Source: Ectobius pallidus (lineage: Eukaryota > Arthropoda > Insecta > Blattodea > Ectobiidae). From it: a stretch of 64,000 nucleotides of DNA. Where the stretch lies: contig CAXKWD010000002.1 in NCBI GenBank assembly GCA_964059195.1, forward strand, positions 52,168,923 through 52,232,922, read 5' to 3'. A program made the position numbers and the translations under genes. Shown one piece after another: positions 31,926 through 44,524 of the stretch. Position 1 is the stretch's first letter. Each line of letters opens with the position of its first letter. Below the pieces are notes generated by a model. The model was not told where the DNA came from and did not search any database. It worked only from the letters and a program-made list of their open reading frames with translations.

Positions 31926-32869
31926 AACAACAGAAACAGATGCATACGAATGAATCAGCTTATTTCAAGGGTTTACTGGTAAACCTAAACACGTGATATG
32001 ACCATTATATGGAGGTGGTACAAAGGTACATTAGTGTTTGAATGGTACATACTGGTTTCTTTTTATACCGGTATCTAAAAAGCTCAATAATTTAAATCTT
32101 AATTTGAGTATATGTGAGAAAGTTTTGCACTGTTTCTTTAAATGAAGTTCATGCTATGAAACGTTCTATGGCAAGCTGCCAAAAATTCTTGTTATCTGCA
32201 TATTAATAAGTTATAAAGTTGTGTAGAAATACTATACAAGCACTGCAAGGCCAGGAAGAATTCAGAGAGAAATAATTTATTGGTCAAGGGCGTCTGCGTT
32301 TGCAAACACAGCAACGAGTTTCTTAGGAAAGAAGGTGCTTGGTGGTGAGTAAAGTACTGTATTCATTATAGTAAGTTAATTATATATAGTTCGTGCCATT
32401 TTAAGACGACTTTGTCCCAAACCATCGTCTATCTACAAAAGAATATAATAGCATTGTTCCCTAATCCGAAAATATGCACCGACACAGACACCGACAAAGA
32501 ACAGGTGCTTTTGTAGGCGCGTGGATTTCCCCAATGTTGCCACTATCATTCACCACTTCTCAAATGAAGTAAACGTGCTGTGGTATGTATTTGGCAACAT
32601 TGTACTGAACTGCAGACAAGTGTGAATACGCCCAAATGACCTTTCTACTCACTGATTGACAGTCGAAGAGGATTAGGGTGGCAGCAGGTAGAGGCATTTC
32701 TTGGGGAAAAAGTCTTTAAGAAGTGGCACCCACAATATGTCGTTAGGATGTTTATATTTGGTTGTTATCCTGGTCTTGGTGGTGTTTAGTTTAAACCCAG
32801 AAGGAATGGAGTAAATATACTGATATCACATCTAGATTTTTTATGAAAGTGAGAGAGAGGAATAGAGAA
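31926..32869. other. Intergenic, unassigned
   Basis: No gene recognised. AATGTTGCCA (about 32532) and TGGCAACATT (about 32590) form a short separated inverted repeat. Confidence 0.35.
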
Positions 32870-33135
32870 ATTGAGCTACAAACCGGAAGGCAGCGGGTTC
32901 GATTCCCTGTGAGGTCCTTGGAATTTTTTACATGACCTAATTCTTCTGGTGGCTTTCTAGTCCTGGGGTCGACTTAGCCTCCAACAGATATGAGTACCAG
33001 GAGTAGTCTTGGGGATAAGGTGGCTGGGCGTGTAAGGCTTACAACCTATCACCTTCATGAACCAAATGTCTAATAATTTGGGTGCATTAACCTCCTAGAA
33101 TCCTAAGGGCCTTTAGGACCTGTATAGGGGTCACT
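32870..33135 (+). mobile_element. tRNA-derived SINE (family shared with 44525)
   Basis: The B-box-like GGGTTCGATTCC is followed by GACCTAATTCTTCTGG, GAGTACCAGGAG, GTGTAAGGCTTACAACC and CTGTATAGGGGTCACTTTACT. The same blocks occur in order at 44525-44765. Confidence 0.78.
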
Positions 33136-33609
33136 TTACTTATTGTCATTATGACTATTATTGTAGATAGGCGTTAGATCTTAACTACCAGTATGCATTT
33201 TTTTGTATTTTTCTACTTTGCTCCTATCGCTTTTCTTTTGGCATTCCTGTTGACTATTTTCCCCTCTATTGCTTTCAAAGATGTGTTTTTCTGACTTGAA
33301 TTTCAGCCAAAGAAATAGAGAAATATATGCTTAATTAATCTACTAAAATGTCAATAGTTGTTCATATACATATTTCAAATACAGTGAAATAGGTGTGATG
33401 TCTACACAAGAAAACTTAAAAGACCAGATGTAAATTAATTTTTTGGGGGAATTTTTATGTGTGTAAGAAGTTTGTTATAGAGTGTGATGCCTCTTCCATA
33501 TGGGTCTTTTTTATTGATTTGTGATGATATACTAGTTGATGCTAGTCCTGATTTATTCGAGTGCGTGTGAGAATATTGCGTTACTTTGTATGTGTGTGTT
33601 TTTTTTTAA

Positions 33610-34085
33610 ACATTTTTAACGGAAATGTTGTTGACCTGGACATGTTGGAAGATTGGTTAATGCCACAACTCATGGATGATGAGGAACAGCGATTCATTTT
33701 CCAAGACGGGGCCCTTCCACATTTGCATAGGAACTTCAACAATCAACATATGCCAAGTGCCAGATAGATGGATTGATCGTGCAAAGGCTGCAGAAAACAC
33801 ATCTTCTGAACATGCCACCCCATTCACTGGATCTCACAGTGTGTGATTTCTTCCTGTGGGCAGTGTCTACATCCCTCCTTTTCCAGTGACATTACCAGAA
33901 TTGAGAAGTTGCATCAGGAACGTCACAGAAGACATACTTGAGAGAGTTAGACGTGAATGGGATCACTGTCTGCACGTGTGCCCCTATTATACATATGTGG
34001 GGATCATATTGAGTACATCTAAAGTCACTACAAAACTTCAAACTCCCCTCTTTCAAATGGTGATAAGATGTTTTATTTAGGTCAA
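33610..34085 (+). pseudogene. Mariner/IS630-type transposase remnant
   Basis: The frame reads VDLDMLEDWLMPQL and FIFQDGALPHLHRNF, then, after a shift, the segment with SVYIPPFPVTLPELRSCI, ILERVRREWDHCLHVC and YTYVGIILS. These are the C-terminal half of a DDE transposase of the Tc1/mariner/IS630 group; the second catalytic Asp is in QDGALPH. The N-terminal half is missing and frames are broken near 33765 and 33850. No terminal repeats were found. Confidence 0.75.
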
Positions 34086-34697
34086 GCATTAGTGAAAATA
34101 TACCCTTCACCATCCAAAAATTTAAAGACAGGGTGCATTATGCCTTGAATGAGTTTATTTTAAAACTCTTTTTAAAAATACATAGAGCTCAAATATGCAT
34201 CTTTCACTTAAATGAAGAAATTGCCATAATGATATCTGGGTCTGCTCTGTTTTCATCATCATAATCATCACCATTATTGTTAACATTCTGGATTTCAATG
34301 CTTATGATATCAATAACATAGATGCCATAAGGTCACAGATTATAAATATAACAGCTTGTAGATATTTTTACTAACCTTGTACATCTGGTGTGGATCAATT
34401 CATTAAACAAAAAGATAAAGCACAACTGATTGATAAAGTTACAGCACAGTCTTTAAATTTCTTACTACTTAGCACCAGGATTCATAATGTTATGGATTTA
34501 TAGTAATGATTACATATTTCTAATATGAGGAATAACTTTTGAAAACACAATAAGTCCACAAATCTAAGATTTTTAGGACAGCCATAAAAACATGTATCTG
34601 CTAAACTAATACACTTTAAAAAAAAACAGTGGATGTACCATTCAAGTGGTTTTATAATCCTATGAAACAATCTTCCATATAAACAATGTTGTTACAG
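34086..34697. other. Intergenic, unassigned
   Basis: Nothing recognised. Confidence 0.35.
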
Positions 34698-35776
34698 ACT
34701 AAGGCCAGTATTCATAGTCGCAGTAAGTCATACTTACCGGTATATTCAAGTTAAACTTAAATCTCATCTTAAATTGAATTTCTGGCACAAACAAGTTGTA
34801 CCTATGACATAGTTACTTTATAAAGTGAGACTTGACCAAGTCAAACTCATTGCTATTCACAGTCACTGAAGTACGACTTATTTGTCGAAATAAACTGAAC
34901 TTCATCAAGTCAAGGGCCCCTCTGACTTATTTCAGTTTAAGCCAGAACCAATGGACAGCCTATGGACAGATACTTTGAGTATGTGGGGGAGGTATTAGAA
35001 GAAAATTGCGCCCCGTAGAGTTATTTGCAAAACATGATGAATCTGTTCAAATTCTACAGTGACAATGAACTTAAAAAGATACTTCTTTTCCAGAAGACAC
35101 AAATTTGGAAATATCAACCGCCTATCCTTCATCAGCAATTCTCTCTGCTGGCATTTCATATTGGCCCAAAGCTTCCTAAGCTGTTTTGAATCTCTGCAGA
35201 ACAATAATTAATATCGAAATAAATTCATAAGCGTACTGGTATTAATTCTGAACATTGTCCAAGCTAATATATACACAGAACATTTTCAAGAAACTGTAGA
35301 TCAGCTTACTTACACATAATATGACTGGATGAATTGAATTCTTTGTTTACAATGCACACCGCCGTCTGTATTTGTATATCACGACAGCGATATATACATC
35401 AGATGGCTTTGCATTTCACAAAAACTGAAAAAATCTTAAATACAATTCATTGATTCAATTGTTATGGCAGTGAACGCGGGATTTTTCATATCATCATGTT
35501 CGACTTTAATATGTAGAACAAGTAAGCTTTATGAACTAAGTATTGTAGGAAGTTTACACAGTGAAGGTAATAATTACCACAGGTCAGTGGTAAAATCTAG
35601 TGAAGTATAGTGTATAATACCTCCACTCATGTGTTCTAAGCTTTATGAAGTTAATCTTAACAAAGTACAACTTTAAAGAAGACTATGAATACTAAAAACA
35701 TACAAGTCGACTTGTTCAATAAGTTTAGCTTGGTTAAGTCATTCTTATTTCCCCAACTATGAATACTGGCCTTAGT
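34698..35776. mobile_element. PIF/Harbinger-like element with Myb/SANT remnant
   Basis: The inverted termini are ACTAAGGCCAGTATTCATAG at both ends. TTA lies next to or within a few bases of each end, consistent with but not proving a 3-bp target. The interior retains part of a Myb/SANT-type accessory protein on the minus strand and no nuclease. Confidence 0.7.
34995..35200 (-). pseudogene. Myb/SANT-like accessory protein exon remnant
   Basis: After a TTCTGCAG acceptor on the minus strand, the frame reads DSKQLRKLWANMKCQQRELL and continues MKDRR. This matches the end of the trihelix/Myb-like DNA-binding domain carried by Harbinger accessory proteins. Only one exon is visible and the frame then degrades. 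Confidence 0.6.
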
Positions 35777-36599
35777 TTACTAACTGAGTTATGCCACTTT
35801 TTATTTCTCTTTATTTTCTTCTTTAGCATTGTTCTTCCCATGTCTCTTATTCCATCTGATTTCTTTCAGTAACAACACAGGTTCTTGAAACTATATATGA
35901 GCCAGTGGAAACAAAAATCTCTAATAGTGCCTACTTTACTATAGATATCATGGTATTTCTTAAGATCTTCGTCCGAGACCTCAAACATACAGACTGCAGG
36001 TAGAAATGAGTGACCTCATACTGGAAAAGTCATGCAAAATTCCCTCAGAGTGGTTGAGTTTTTAAGAATGAGTGAAACAAGGAATTTGCATAATGTGCAG
36101 AGAGTTTAAAGCCTTAAATGAGCAGAAGCTTGCCAAGGATTCATGTGGTTTTTTTTTTTTTTAAGCCATCATTAAAGAGAATGGAGATGACAAGGACAAG
36201 TATTTAGGCCCTCAAACATCAGAAAATAACTTTATTTGGGATATTTTCTCTCCAAAATTGATCCTGTCTAAGCAGTCTATTTCATCTGAACTAGAATAAG
36301 CCTCAGTTTAATTTTTTTAAAATAGTAAAAAAAAAAAATCTAATTTTTGGGTCAAATATGTTACATCCTCACCTATGGCATCCATGAAACCAGTAGTGAA
36401 AGACGTAAAAGGCACGGAAACACTCTAATGTGAAAATAACTATTTTTCAAGTCGATATGTCCACATGACATATTTTTTTTATCCTTTCATTGTGAAGAAT
36501 ATTCCTCTAGAGTTAATAATAAAATAAAGGACATTTTTATCATTGTTAAATGCTACAATACAGACTAATCATTTACATTTCTTTCTACAGGTCTCAGAG
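35777..36599. other. Upstream flank of the UGT gene
   Basis: No promoter element could be assigned. The start codon follows a good acceptor (CATTTCTTTCTACAG ending at 36590) by nine bases, so a separate 5' UTR exon probably lies upstream. Confidence 0.4.
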
Positions 36600-37436
36600 A
36601 TGAACGCAATACAACTTATAGCACTTTTGATTTTAATTCTGGAATGGAATGTAAAAGAATCTCAAAGTGCAAATATTCTAGCTCTGTTACCAACCCCATC
36701 ACCAAGTCATCACATATGGAATAGAGCACTCACCACAGGTCTGGCGGCCAGAGGTCATCACATCACCGTCATTTCTCCTGATGCTGAAAAGAAACCAATA
36801 GCTAATTACAGTGAGTTCATTATTGAAGGTGCATATGAAAGACTAGAACATGAATATGACTATGAATCTATGGTTCAGAACAATTACCTCCAAGATACTA
36901 TGACCTGGTTTCTTTGGGGACAAGAGGTCTGTGACCATGCGTTGGGAACATCAGCTGTAAAGAAACTATTGCAGTTAAAAGGGAAACAAAAATTTGATTT
37001 AGTTATTATAGATCAGACCCTTACAGAATGTTTCCTGGTATTTGTTCCGTTTTTTGACAATCCACCTATAATTGCCATAACAGCATATGTTAGCCCTCCA
37101 TGGTATAATGAGATTGTTGGAAATCCTCAGGTTTTATCTTGTATTAGTACCTACAACTTACCATATGGAGGCCATATGACACTTACTCAAAGAATTGCAA
37201 ATTTTCTGCTCCATAACTTTGTCATATATTATCGAAGAAACTTTCATCTCCCAGCCACAGACGACATAGTTCGCAAGCATTTTGGAAGTTCCATTCAAGT
37301 GCCCAGTGAAATTGAAAAAAATATTAGCATGGTAATGGTGAACACTCACTTCAGCTTGGATTATCCTCGACCTGCGGTTCCTGCATTGGTGGAAGTTGGT
37401 GGGATGCAAGTCCGACCCGGAAAACAATTACCAAAG
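36600..37436 (+). CDS. UGT exon 1: signal peptide and acceptor domain
   Basis: The ATG at 36600 is chosen because a signal peptide follows directly. The upstream in-frame TTG at 36543 lies before the splice acceptor. The donor is GTAATC at 37437, phase 0. Read-through into the intron would end at 37610. Confidence 0.92.
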
Positions 37437-40400
37437 GTAATCTTATTTCTAGGTCTACGGTCTGTTTACTTTTCATATTTACATACAAATGATTGTGGGA
37501 GAGGCAGCTTGCTTGCACCTCTAGAGGGTACAGAAGATTCCAGCATTATGGGTGGGTTGCAGTCTATTGAAGCTGTTATTACAGTAGTTGGAACATACAA
37601 TCTAGCATGAACTCCGAATCACGGTAGACATTTTATATGCTTTACTTAACATGAATTGTCTGAGTGATGGAAGTGGTCATCTACTCAAGTTCTCACCAGA
37701 GCAATCCCTGCTTAATCCAATTATCGATTTAGAAGCACTAGGACCATTAGTACAAAGGTAAACTTACAGGTGAAAACTGAAGTTTTAATCACGCATATCT
37801 AAGCCAGCTTAGCTTCCCAATACAGAGTAGATGCAACCACTAAAGTGCTTAGAACAACTACGATTCAAATTGAAATCACATTATACTGCACGACATAATC
37901 ATTCACAATCATCTTCGTGACAGCAACCAATGGGTGCTAAAAATTATAAAACCATTTATTATAAACTGGGTTGTATTAATTCTTCAATTTTCTTTACAAC
38001 GTATTTTTATTCAATTATTATTATTGTTATTATTATCATCATCACAATTTTCCATCTCATCTATTGTTTATAAATAGTTTGATATTCTAAACAGGCTATA
38101 AAGCATTTCATTCTACTTTTGAATTACATAGTTATCGTACCAGTAAGACTAATCACAACTGAATCTGTGATGACTTGAAATTATTGCTATTAACAGAAGA
38201 TTTTGTCAAATTCTGCCATTATGAATCCTGCAGCAAAATTCGTGCAGTGGAATTTGGACTCAGTTCAGCAAATGTAAAGCGATGCTACAAACTAATGCAT
38301 TTGAAATCATTATCAAATTTGTTACGTAAGGAAAAAAATAATTATTAATCCAATGAAAAAATTGTTAAATGTTAAATGTTTTAAACTATCTTTCACTCTT
38401 GTCACTAATTGAAATTCTGTGAAAATGAGACATTAATTTAAAGAAGAATCATTCTAATGTGGGGACTGGGGGGGGGGGAGGCTTTATCTCCTTTAGGACC
38501 CCTTGTGGCTGTGCCACTGACTCATGGAATTCAGTTGCTGTAAGTAGCTGTATGCAGTTGAAAGCACTCAAACAAGGTAATTCACATTACCAAAAGTGCT
38601 GGTACTCACTGGTACTCAATACTGGTACGCAATACCGGTAGTTAGAGAACTGTCAGAGAAATGAGTCAGAGAGTAAAGAAATACTCACATAGATGGAAAG
38701 AATTTGAGAAAATGTAGGAAATTTTTTTTTTTAACATAGCCTATAGATGGCTGAATCGGCTGTTAATAAAATAAAATTATTGTGTAATAATATTTCATAT
38801 ATATCATAATTCAATTTATGTGTGAGTTGTACTGAAATCAGTTCCTATGCATTAAGTGAAGGGGTGTACAAATTTAATACAGCACGCCAGTACGGAAACT
38901 ACAAAAAAGAAATGCGCACAAAATATAGAGCTGTCAATAAACAGACATTACAACTAAGGTTAATAGAGAATTACATAGTTACAAACATAAGGATGACAAG
39001 GAAATTCCAAGAACAAGTCTTTCATTAAGGAAAATAGAATATTCTATATCCTAAGATGGAGAGTATTTTGAAGTGCAAGTACCTGTTAAAGAAAATAACT
39101 TCATATTGTATTATTAATGTACTTATGATAGAAAATGTTATTTATTGATAATACGTCATAGGCTACAAAGTTGTTTTAGAAGTATTCTGCTTCACTCGGG
39201 TTTGGTTTAACTGAATTCAGATAACCAGGGTTTTACTGTACTGATCTTTTTATTTTTGTTTTTCAGGAAATAAAGACATTCATAGACGAAGCTGAGCATG
39301 GAGCAATTTTCTTCAGTCTTGGCAGCAACCTCAGAAGTGACAAGATGGCAAAAGATAAAATTAATGCATTTATTGCTGCCATTTCAGAGTTGCCACAGAG
39401 GGTTTTATGGAAATGGGAGTCTGATTCTTTACCAAACAAGCCTAAAAATTTGTTGGTGGGAAAGTGGCTGCCCCAGAATGACATACTGGGTAAGTGAATC
39501 ATAATTATGTAAGCGCTTTTTCACACTGGGTCACTTGAGACGGTCACTGCTATTATTGCCAATATTAGCTACATGATAAAACAATTTGTAATCGCTTTTG
39601 ACATCCCAAATGGCAGGTCGATTTTCCACTTCACTTATAAAATCTTCAGTATTAATCAAATCTAAACTCATGACTGGATAACTAGTTTTGCTGTCCTCGA
39701 TTATACAAATGAATATGTATATACAACTTGCATTGTGGGCAATCATAAAACGTGGTGACCGTCACTTGTGACCCAGTGTGAATGCTCCCATTTAAACCAA
39801 TGCTTCTTCACCAGTGACTGGTCACAAGTGTTCGGAGTTGACACTGCAGCATCACTTGTGTCGTGGAGACCAAGAACACTCCCATTTAAACCAATGCTTC
39901 TTTGCTTCTTTGCCCAAAACCATCACAAGTGACCAAGTGCGAAAAGGCTCTAAATGTTTTAGTAAAGAATAACCTGTCATAAAATAGATGATTGGAGCTA
40001 AAATAACATTTTCTTTTGTGCATGTCACTGAAGAGAATTGAAATTATACATGAATTCATAATTTGACAATCTTGCTCGCCTCGTTCTTAGAAGAAAAAGA
40101 TTTAAAATAAATTATAGTCTTAAAAAAATTACATAAGATAGCAAAATTAGTTTCTCTATATTAAACTGGACCTTGCAATTTTCTCGCTCAACATTCTAAG
40201 CAGCTGCCTAGTAGAAATGCACAATTTACAGCCTCCTTACTACACAAGTCTGAATTGTCTGCAAAGGTGGTCTTGAAGTGCTCATGTTTTAGTCAAGAAG
40301 GTAACTTGTAACAAGACCAGGCGATGCTCACTAAAATACTACAAAATAGTCGATCAAAATGGTACTTAAAATCTTGGAAACAGGCATTCAAGCTAGATGT

Positions 40401-43400
40401 CCGCCCCATTTCCACTTTAGTATTGTTGCTCATTGGGTTGCATCCTCTGTGTTCGCCAGTGTTCTTAACCTGGTGTTTAGCATCCTTTCTAGAGAGATAC
40501 TCCTAGGATCTTCCGCTCCATCTTCCTTTGGCAGACTTGGAGCTTTTGGCAAGATGGTAATATGCACCACAACCTGCTCCCCCTTCCATCGGCGCAGCCG
40601 CTTTCCCCGCCTGGCAGCTACCCGTCACGCCTTCCCCGCCTAGCCGCTATGCCAGCTGCTGCTCAACGCCAGTAATGCAGCTTAATATTTCACATTTAAA
40701 AGAAAAATTACCCTTGCACCAACGCCAATATAATATTTCACTATTATAAAAAATTTTATAAAAAAACATAATATTTCACACAAAAAATGAACCTTGCACT
40801 ATATATGATATTTCAGCTGCTAGATGTCTGCACCGTTTTAAGTTTCTCCCCACACAAAACCCCTACTTTCCTAGAGAGTTGGAGTGGGTCTTGGTTGTGG
40901 CGTGTACTACCATTTTCCCGAGCTTTTTCTTGTGGGCTTCAGTCAAGTTCCATGTTTGGCAACCATACAATATTATTATTTGTTAAATATTCATTATGAA
41001 TGAAATTCGTCACTTGGAACTTATGAATTTATCAGCAATTTCCAAGTCACTCATGGCATAATTCTTTGAATTGTGTAAAATATGGTACTTAGTTTCTTTA
41101 CTTCAGCATCTTAGTTGTTCATTCAATTTTTATTTTAGGAGTCAAAGTCTATTTCTAACTATGGCTGCAGGGATAAACAATAAAAATTAAAAATAAATGT
41201 ACTTTATATACTACAGCTCATCCAAATGTCAAGCTGTTCATCTCACATTCTGGAATGCTTAGTACACAAGAAACAGTGTACCATGGAGTGCCTGTTGTGG
41301 GTGTACCATTCCTTGCTGATCAACATTTCAACATCATCAAACTTGCCACACATGGGCTTGGAGAGCGCTTAGACTATAGAACTCTAAGTAAAGAATCTAT
41401 CTTGCAGACTGTACGTAAAGTCCTCAGTAATCCAAGGTAAGCATTCCATTGTTGTGTTCTTTTCATTTCAGAGGTAAAGCTGTCATAAAAGGCCAATAAT
41501 GTCAACTAAGAGCTGTATAATTTCTCAAATAAATTCTTATATGAGGCATCTACTATCTAGATGCAAACCCAGACATTTTCACTTCACTAAATTTTACAGG
41601 ACACACAGTAATGTCCAACAGAGACAATAATCTGTGGGGCATTAATGCATACAGTATATATCCATCTTGAATGTTAACGGTGCAATAACAGTGGAAGCTC
41701 AGTCACAAAAATCACTAATTTGTGTGCCTCACAGTACTGCATACGACATAATTTGTTTGTCAGTGAGGTAGACCATTAAGGGTAATCAATCATAGGAGAG
41801 AGGTTCCATCTGATGCTATGAAGTGAACTCTGGCATAGCTCAGTTGGTAGACCAGCGACACAGACAGCTGAAGGTCCTGGGTTCAAATCGCAGTGTCAGA
41901 GGAATTTTTCTCCTATAATATTCTCATACAACTATGTGTTTTTATTCTTCTTTTGTCTTGGTTAATGTCCAAGATTCAATTCCAGAGTAATTCTTTGTAC
42001 TTAATTTGTCTACTGGCTAAGCAAGATATGATTTATATATAGGCAGAGAGAAGCTAATCTGTAGGAACGTAAAAATCCTCGCCTCAGTAATTATAATCTA
42101 AGCCAATTGTGTTTTATATTGCTTGAAGCAGAATAAATACATGAATAAGCATGAATTGTGTTTACATTTTGGATGTGAAATTCAACTGAAAGATTACATT
42201 TGAACTTTTGAAAATCACATAATAGTTTACACACTTTTTTATAAGTAATAAATAAGTTATACATGAAGGGAATGTGGTAAGCCTATTAACTGTTAAAATT
42301 CAACACGTATAGGGCCTATTTTGAACAGTATTTACCTCCTTATACTCTCTGATATTAAAATAAACATACAACACACTGTGACATTGATATTTATGTATAG
42401 AACACTAAAAAGATCATTAAAATATATGTACAGATTAAAAAATAATCACAAATTACACAGGTCTATGTTGTAAAAGTACTAAAATGTGTACATAAAATGG
42501 ATTTCCCTATTGTCGGGAGTCTTTGCACCATATATATGACGGTGATGTTAAAATCTTCAGGATTGTAGAGCGTTCCTCTCTTGATTATTTTGTGAATTTC
42601 TTACTGTACAACTCCTAACTTCCATTTGCAGCAATCTGTCACTATGTTTATCCCACTATTTATTGAAACTGCTCATAAAATTTAAAGTTGATACTCATGT
42701 TTTACTTATATGTTAAGAATTTAAGTACTACTTAATTATTTTATATGTCGACCACGGTGGAGATCATACCCGGCCGTGGTCAATGGATTTTTCAGGATGT
42801 AAAAATCCTGGGCATGGGGTCCTTCGGGAGGGTCTTTAAGCGAGGTAGGGCTATGTCATAGATTTACAAAATGTAAAAGAACTCCAAGCCTAAATTAGAG
42901 CCTCTGAAGAAAATCCTTTAGCTCTTGACATATCCAAGTAATACCTTAGTTTTTAGAGAGAGATTTGTGAGGTGATGGGCTTACTGCCTGCCCCTCTGGC
43001 CTCTGTCAGAAAATAAGCCTAACAAAATTAATCTAGTTGCTGAAACCCCACTGTAGCGATTACAGAAAAGAGTCAGTAATCTTTACAGTTCTTGATTTTA
43101 ACCCTCTACCTATGACATACACAGGCATTAAGTTATGTAAAATATAAACTTGCAGTAATGATATTGTCAGAATTCGAAATTCTTTTAGCCTCAAATTTGC
43201 TCTTGTTATTTTCAGTTACAAGGAAAATATGAAGAGAATGTCTGCCCTATATAGAGATCAGCCTCAAACACCACAGGAGAGAGCCGTGTTCTGGGCTGAA
43301 TATGTGATGAGGCACAAGGGAGCACCACATCTGCGGTCGCAAAGTGCTGATATGCCATTGTACCAGTATCTTCTTCTGGACGTCATAGCAGTTCTCATTA

Positions 43401-43498
43401 CTGCATTCCTTGTTGTTCTCACTCTCCTATTTCTAATACTAAGGACAATTTACAGGTTCATTTTCTCCACTAAGAACAAGAAAGCAAAGCAGCAGTAA
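36600..43498 (+). CDS. UDP-glycosyltransferase (four exons, 520 aa)
   Basis: The exons are 36600-37436, 39267-39489, 41217-41436 and 43216-43498. All phases agree and the total is 520 codons plus stop, the usual length for insect UGTs. The enzyme transfers sugar from a UDP-sugar to small lipophilic acceptors such as plant toxins, pigments or hormones, at the ER membrane facing the lumen. Seen in sequence: a signal peptide (about 1-27); the acceptor-side region with SPSHHIWNRAL; the donor-binding signature spanning WLPQNDIL, FISHSGMLSTQE and YHGVPVVGVPFLADQ; and a C-terminal hydrophobic helix (DVIAVLITAFLVVLTLLFLI). It ends in a basic tail KNKKAKQQ that includes a K-x-K-x-x type ER-retrieval signal. 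The specific substrate cannot be read from the sequence. Confidence 0.95.
37437..39266. other. UGT intron 1
   Basis: No transposon terminus or exon recognised. A G run of 11 lies at about 38468-38478, and 38585-38640 repeats CTGGTACTCA- and ACCGGTA-like blocks. Confidence 0.4.
39267..39489 (+). CDS. UGT exon 2: donor-binding domain start
   Basis: It contains AIFFSLGSNLRS, the conserved start of the UDP-sugar domain, and WKWESDS; it ends in WLPQNDIL. Entry is in phase 0 and exit in phase 1. Confidence 0.93.
39513..39950. mobile_element. PIF/Harbinger MITE with TAA target duplication
   Basis: TAA flanks both ends (39510-39512 and 39951-39953). The ends read inward are GCGCTTTTTCACACTGGGTC and GAGCCTTTTCGCACTTGGTC. 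An internal block, CTCCCATTTAAACCAATGC, is duplicated near 39785 and 39881. It starts only 24 bp after UGT exon 2. Confidence 0.82.
39951..41216. other. UGT intron 2 remainder
   Basis: A relatively GC-rich patch (about 40560-40670) stands out in an AT-rich intron, but no gene or transposon end was recognised. Confidence 0.35.
41217..41436 (+). CDS. UGT exon 3: signature motif
   Basis: It encodes AHPNVKLFISHSGMLSTQE followed by TVYHGVPVVGVPFLADQHFN, the heart of the UGT signature, including the acidic-Gln pair contacting the sugar. Entry is in phase 1 and exit in phase 2. Confidence 0.95.
41825..41925 (+). mobile_element. tRNA-derived SINE head
   Basis: An A-box-like TAGCTCAGTTGGTAGA and a B-box-like GGGTTCAAATC lie about 50 nt apart. 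The first and last seven bases (CTCTGGC and GTCAGAG) could pair as an acceptor stem. The D, anticodon and T stems are imperfect, so a tRNA-derived SINE is more likely than a working tRNA. Confidence 0.6.
41926..42744. other. UGT intron 3, unassigned part
   Basis: Nothing recognised. Confidence 0.35.
42745..43060 (+). mobile_element. tRNA-derived SINE (family of 22480 and 28840)
   Basis: It starts ATGTCGACCACGGTGG and continues with GGATTTTTCAGGATGTAAAA, AAAGAACTCCAAGCCTAAAT and AAGTAATACCTTAGTTTTT, in the same order as its relatives. Confidence 0.75.
43216..43498 (+). CDS. UGT exon 4: C-terminal helix and tail
   Basis: It begins SYKENMKRMSALYRDQPQTP and includes ERAVFWAEYVMRHKGAPHLR, the conserved end of insect UGTs, before the membrane helix. 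Stop TAA at 43496-43498. Confidence 0.94.
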
Positions 43499-43551
43499 TG
43501 TTATAACTATCTGAATAACCAGTGCTGTCGATTTGCAGGGCCTGGGGTGGA

Positions 43552-43557
43552 AATAAA
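43552..43557 (+). promoter_or_regulatory. Polyadenylation signal of the UGT gene
   Basis: AATAAA lies 53 nt after the stop and 11 nt before a hAT insertion (43569), so the transposon lies just past the signal. Confidence 0.65.
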
Positions 43558-43568
43558 TTGCCAACGCT

Positions 43569-44094
43569 TCGGGTTACCAGACGTCTGGATTTCGCTGTGT
43601 CTGGTGACCGGCCAGGCACTTAAATAATCAAACATTGTCCTACTTTTTAATGCTACTGGACATATTAATACAAATTTTCATGCCAAAAAAATTGTTTTTA
43701 CATAAGTTACACTTTACAGTTCATCCTAAATAGATTTTGAATCCACATATGAGTCATGACTGAGTATGACCAAAGAAAGTTTGGCAAGGAACATTACTTG
43801 ATAACCTTCATTCTACTGATATACGTGACCTTCTGATCTATAAGGTGGTGTTTCAATCATAAGGTACAAAATCATCTTTGATTAGCATACTTCGGAACTT
43901 TTGTTTCCTGTTAAGCACAAGAGTTGCAGAGCCATGTAGTGAACTTCTTTTTACATACCAAAATTTAAGAATTTACATTAACTTTATACAGTGTGCATTT
44001 TAAATATTAGTGTCATGGCTGGCTATTTTGTGGAAAATCAGGTTTTTTTATAAGAAAATTTCCTGCTTTTCAATTTTTACATCTGGTAACCCTA
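43569..44094. mobile_element. hAT MITE at the 3' end of UGT
   Basis: Flanks CCAACGCT (43561-43568) and CCAACACT (44095-44102) match at 7 of 8 bases. The ends read inward are TCGGGTTACCAGACGT and TAGGGTTACCAGATGT. There is no transposase. Confidence 0.8.
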
Positions 44095-44524
44095 CCAACA
44101 CTGAAGCAATTCGTAGGACCAATGATCGGCTCCATGGCTACAGTCAGAACAACAAAATTACCCATCAGAGCATTCACTTTTGGAAACCATTTTATGTCAA
44201 GAAATCTTTTACATTAAATACAGGACACCTATAAATTTGTACTTCCTCCACACAAATTTTATAACTCAGTTCCACCACATTAACATTTAAGTCAGATTTC
44301 CAATAGAGAGTTGTCTTTACTATAACCATTGTTCATGTTAGCCTATGAATTCACTTTGAGTCGTTAATAGTTGGGTCCTGGTATACAATAGTATAAGTGG
44401 CTTACTAAATGAAAATGCTTCCTCTCTAAATATTTCTATTTTGCATTATAATGAATACTAAACATTTGTGTTACTTTTCTTCAAAGGTTTAACTCTTTCT
44501 GGGGTTCACAATCATGTTGGTTGA

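Noticed and set aside
36543..36599. Upstream in-frame start for the UGT gene
   Set aside because: The codon is TTG and lies before the splice acceptor ending at 36590; the ATG at 36600 gives a proper signal peptide.
37437..37610. Open frame continuing past UGT exon 1
   Set aside because: It is intron read-through; exon 2 at 39267 continues the conserved UGT domain in phase 0.
41825..41900. Functional tRNA gene
   Set aside because: A and B boxes and a possible acceptor stem exist, but the D, anticodon and T stems do not fold well; a SINE head is likelier.
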